A DNA stretch of 64,000 bases from Yponomeuta sedellus. Lineage: Eukaryota; Arthropoda; Insecta; Lepidoptera; Yponomeutidae. Shown here piece after piece: positions 60,100 through 64,000 of this stretch; within the stretch, counting starts at the first letter, position 1, and every line of letters starts with the position of its first letter. The stretch spans positions 6,124,091 to 6,188,090 of the forward strand of contig OW203736.1 of NCBI GenBank assembly GCA_934045075.1, read 5' to 3'. Both the position numbers and the translations under genes were made by a program. The notes beneath the pieces are model-generated. The model was not told the DNA's origin, did no database searches, and saw nothing but the letters and a program-made list of their open reading frames with translations.

Positions 60100-63000
60100 T
60101 TGGCGACTGATTTGCCTAGACATTTATAAATTGCCTCTCCTAAAACAGTAGCAGTTTAAAAAAATCGCAGAAACGTAATGACTAGGTGTTAGGTACCTAG
60201 ATGAATAAATAAGGTGTACCTAGGTATCAGTAGTTATCATAGTACCTTGGTATATATTTGTCATGTAAATATTGCTATAGGTTAACTTAATGCCCGACAG
60301 ATAACTTGTACAAAAATCTGCGAAGTTTGCAATAGAGATGTAACGAAAATATTTTTTTTATTACCTGTTAACTTTTCTAATATTGTAGCAATACCACTCG
60401 CTAATGTGAAGGAAAATACCATGAGCAAACCCTAGTGTCTGAAGTGTTAACATACCTCAGCGATAGCTACGTACAATAGCCCAACTATGAGGCTAACCCC
60501 CAGTTTCTCGTAAACTAACAATCTGTTAGTCTACTGGTAACAGATGTCAAATGTTTTTTTGTATTACATGCACTTTGGTCAACTGACAGCTAGATTAACG
60601 GCTTGTTAGTGTACTTGAAACCGGAGCTATGTGCGGAAATCTCAACTAACAAACTAACCCTACGTCCGTGGGGTTTTTAGAAACGTTCCGCATCCCCCGC
60701 ATATGCAGAATACATCCATGGGAAGTCAAAGTCATTACTTCAAGTTATTGTCGGGCATTGTACCTAATATACTTCTGTCCAAACACTCATGAGGAGAAAA
60801 AACGGCCACGAATACGCGTGGAACATTCTAATTAGCCATTGCCTCGTAATCAAATAGATCGACGCATAATAACAACATGGTATCGGCTTGGTAACAGCTT
60901 GGTATCGTGATCATACTCGTACGTAACATCGCACGTAACAAATTAGCGGTCAATTTATCAATTTCTATTATATCATCTGAACTCGTGTTGATTTGGTCTA
61001 GATTCCGCCTGATTTGCAATGTTGTGGTCAGAATTTACAGAAAATTTTGCCTCAACGGCGAACAGGAAGAAAAAGGAGACAAACTTGTGCTAGTATGGAA
61101 ATGTATTTTAAAATATTTTACATTATATGTAAGTATTATTATTAGAAACACATTTATGATAATAATTATATGACTACTGACAACCATCAGTAGGAATTCA
61201 AGAGATCTTAATGAACTAGTCAACAAACATCCTTGGGCGAAATCCATTCGGGATAGTTCCAATATTAAAACTAATAGTATACAGTGAAGATGAACACACC
61301 CTTTTTTTAAATCATCGTAGGACTAGAGACCGCAAACAAAAAGTCAGACTGACGTAACATAACCTCACGCCTGTATCCCAGAGGGGTAGGCAGAGACGAG
61401 GGACTGCCACTTGCCACCATCCTGACAGATCACCTTCGCTTCATCAACGTTCATAAGTCGTTGCATGTACGCACGCCGCACTGTTGTCATATAGGTAGAA
61501 TAACAAGTTTTATAGATACTCCAGGAAAACAGCAAAACATATTGATAACGATTCAATGTGCCTTGTTTTTTCCTGTCTGCCTAATTAGTCTATTGACCAT
61601 GTCTGGCAGGGCAGTTAAGACCGAAATAAAATACTCAACATATAGGCGGATTGACAAGAACCACGAGTTTTTTCAATCTACTCTCAGATTAACGTGTTTC
61701 TGGTCACGTACCTTTCGCGAGGATGCCGGTGTCCCGCCATTTTGCCGGCGCTACGTTGAATAATGAATCAGCTGCAGGTACGATAAAAAAAATTATATTG
61801 CAGTGCAGAGGTGTACTTACCTCGGTTGTGTACTTAACACACTGTACGAAGGCTTTTGTCTGATTTTACGACGTATTTTTTGAAGATTATCCTGAGGTGA
61901 GACGGATTAAGAAGAAAGATAGAAAGTTTTATTGGAACAAATTAACACATCACACGAAAGAAAAGGCATATTACTTATAGTTACAAACGAGGCAAACAAA
62001 ACCAATTCACAGATAGACACAGATCGACAGAGTGAAAACGAAGAGTTGTTAAATCAGGTAGACACCCCGAGTCTCTTTTCAGCTTTCAGGCTTTTTGTTG
62101 AATATCTTAACCATCCAATATTATAAATAAATCCGAATTTAAAAACTTTTACTAGGGAAAGCTCGAGACATGAGCACATTAATTTACGTCATCCTGTAAC
62201 CTATATCTAGATCAGGTCTTTCAACGTTTCTACTATTTCCCAAAGGCTTCCTTAGAATATTGAAATCTGTATCAGACCTACTTAAATCACAGTAGAACAA
62301 AGAGAACGTGCATCACCAAAATCCTTTTGGCTAAGCACGTTCCACCCCCCGGCTGCGCAAAAGCGTGACTTCGTGGAACAAACGGCTCTGATTGGAAACA
62401 AACGTGCCTCAGTTAAGCCCTGTTAATTGTATTAGTGCCACCCACAGATTGTCATTTATTTGAAACCTTCACGAAGTGGCCAAGAAGAAACCTCATGTGA
62501 TCATTCCCGCTTCCAATTAGTGAAAACGTGATTACGCAAAAACTCGTGCATTCTCACCAATTAGTTTAGTACCCTCGTGCCGTCAGTAAACAAGATCATG
62601 AAGGTATCACGAAATGACACTCGACGTATGATAATACCAAGTGGATCTAGCACTAAATCTGATTACCATCTGCCAGCGTCACAATGCGCGACCCCAGAGT
62701 GCACTGGTGGGGATTCCGTTGTGTGTCAACTGATTTAATTATATTTACCTGTCGTCAGTACATGTGCCTAGGGCTTTGCACATTTATGCGCGTGGATAGA
62801 CTCGTCCATACTTTGGAACTGTGGCGGATAAATAAATACTGCTCCTATATTCGATATCAACACTTATGTCCTCACTGCTGGGGCACGGGTCTCTTTCAGC
62901 ATCGCAGTAAGGTTAGGTTAGGCTTCTATATTACGAGCATCAAATTCTGAATGTTTCCAATCGTGTAATTGTGAAATTCCATACTGCTACCACTCGTCAG

Positions 63001-63390
63001 GAGTACGACAAGAATTGGTTATGCGTACAATTAGGCTTCTGATCCTAACGGTGGACGAGATAAACTGCAGAAAGTGGCTATCTTCTATGAGAAATAAGGA
63101 ATAAAATATTAAGATTTCCGAAAACATTATGAGTTCAGTACCTCCCTACCAAGTAATCACGTATTAATAGAAAAACTTAATTCTAATGGTTTTTTATTAA
63201 TAGAAAAACTTGAGTTTTAACTTGAGAGCTTTATATTTTGTAGGTTTTCCTACATCTGTAATATCTAATCTAACTAATTGAATCTTGAGACAGGATCCCC
63301 ATCATTTTATTTTGACCCACGAATGCTCATTAATTGAGAATAAATGTAACACGGACAAGAACCATAAACGGTACACGATCTCGAAACTAA
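60100..63390. other. upstream flank with no recognisable gene
   Basis: Apart from a LINE relic (61361-61477), a SINE-like scrap (60390-60480) and a short CTCCACCACGG fragment (62855-62920), I see only AT-rich unique-looking sequence. The short open frames show no domain, splice context or family resemblance I could defend. Confidence 0.6.
61361..61477 (-). pseudogene. LINE 3' end (GKWQSL family)
   Basis: The complement reads AMQRLMNVDEAKVICQDGGK WQSLVSAYPSGIQA-like, ending at the same TGAGGTTATG as the copy at 28.07 kb. A short 5'-truncated relic in the upstream flank. Confidence 0.65.
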
Positions 63391-63396
63391 ATTACA

Positions 63397-63560
63397 TTTT
63401 TAAAAACCTATTTAGAGGCTAAAAATTTCACCCATGCCGGGATTCGAACCCGCAACCTCTGGCTATCCGTACCAGCGCTCTACCAATTGAGCCAATGGGC
63501 GACTCACGGCATCAGTGAAATTTCGAACCTCTTTACAATATTCTCTGTATTACGTACATT
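63397..63560 (-). repeat. tRNA-like-core repeat (GGATAGCCAGAGGTCGCGGG family)
   Basis: AAAAACCTATTTAGAGGCTA, GATTCGAACCCGCAACCTCT, TTTACAATATTCTCTGTATT. Full-length unit in the upstream flank. A 5'-truncated relative is at 56290-56340. Confidence 0.78.
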
Positions 63561-64000
63561 ACATTACTACCGCAAAGATCCGCAACAAATCAGGCTTGCA
63601 CTCGCCTCTAACCATAAAAACCACTCACATCCCACCAACCCACTGGCGATCTTGAGAAGTGGGATTGATTAATACCCACTGAGATGTTGATAGAGATCTT
63701 GGTGACATGATATAAATACCCATAAACTATCAATTGTCAGGAGTATATCTCAAAACAATATATAACAACAGCATTCAATACTACTTCATCAAAACAGACA
63801 GAATTCTGCTTAATGGAGTAGGTTTTATTGACCGTTGACTGCCGTAACGGTCCGAGGCCGTTTCCTGGCAAACAGTGTGACACTATGGTCTCAAAATATC
63901 CCCTGTGCCGATTATAAATACTGAATCTGATAAGGGTCAACCTTACTTTTCTATTTTGCGAGACTGATAGTCGTGCCCAATCAAGACCCAACAATCTTGG

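Overview
The window looks like a piece of a lepidopteran (moth or butterfly) nuclear genome. It has AT-rich introns with GT/AG splice sites, many tRNA-derived SINE-like repeats, MITEs, LINE 3' ends finishing in ACAATAAAG plus a microsatellite, and the common lepidopteran GGTTCCGTACC...GGCCGGTTTTT repeat. The species cannot be named from the sequence alone.

One protein-coding gene dominates. It is the minus-strand orthologue of mini spindles (msps; XMAP215/ch-TOG/CKAP5), the TOG-domain microtubule polymerase. I could follow 30 coding exons from the ATG at 49013-49015 down to a donor at 850-851. All joins keep the reading frame, and together they encode about 1,717 residues: TOG1 (exons 1-5), TOG2 (6-9), a basic linker (10-11), TOG3 (12-14), TOG4 (15-18), a basic linker (19-20), TOG5 (21-25) and most of the C-terminal domain (26-30). 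The last roughly 300 residues lie beyond the left edge. A non-coding 5' exon probably ends at 50964. From about 51.1 kb to the right edge I see no convincing coding gene, only transposon remnants, SINEs and a possible plus-strand core promoter or LTR near 53.3 kb.

The introns carry: a (CTAT)n array of about 760 bp (3375-4133); two nearly full hAT-type MITEs with 8-bp target duplications (21065-21540, 29507-30002) and a third cut by the left edge; a Harbinger-like MITE with a MADF-like fragment (30742-31222); a MITE family with 26-bp TIRs (8947-9269, 18621-18799); foldback elements; RTE-like and other LINE reverse-transcriptase relics; and at least four tRNA-like repeat families. In the upstream flank an internally deleted Ty3/gypsy-type element (57758-59478) has two 479-bp LTRs, a PBS, a PPT and a 4-bp target duplication, and sits inside an older repeat.

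The most unusual observation is that several msps exon/intron junctions have been locally amplified. The 3' ends of exons 9, 17, 18 and 29, with their donor sites, and the 5' end of exon 30, with its acceptor, are each repeated in degenerate tandem arrays inside the adjoining intron. The 3' half of exon 4 has one further well-preserved copy, and a 26-bp scrap of exon 28 lies in intron 27. Many copies keep usable-looking GT donors, so the gene is surrounded by decoy or alternative splice sites. I know of no description of this pattern for msps.
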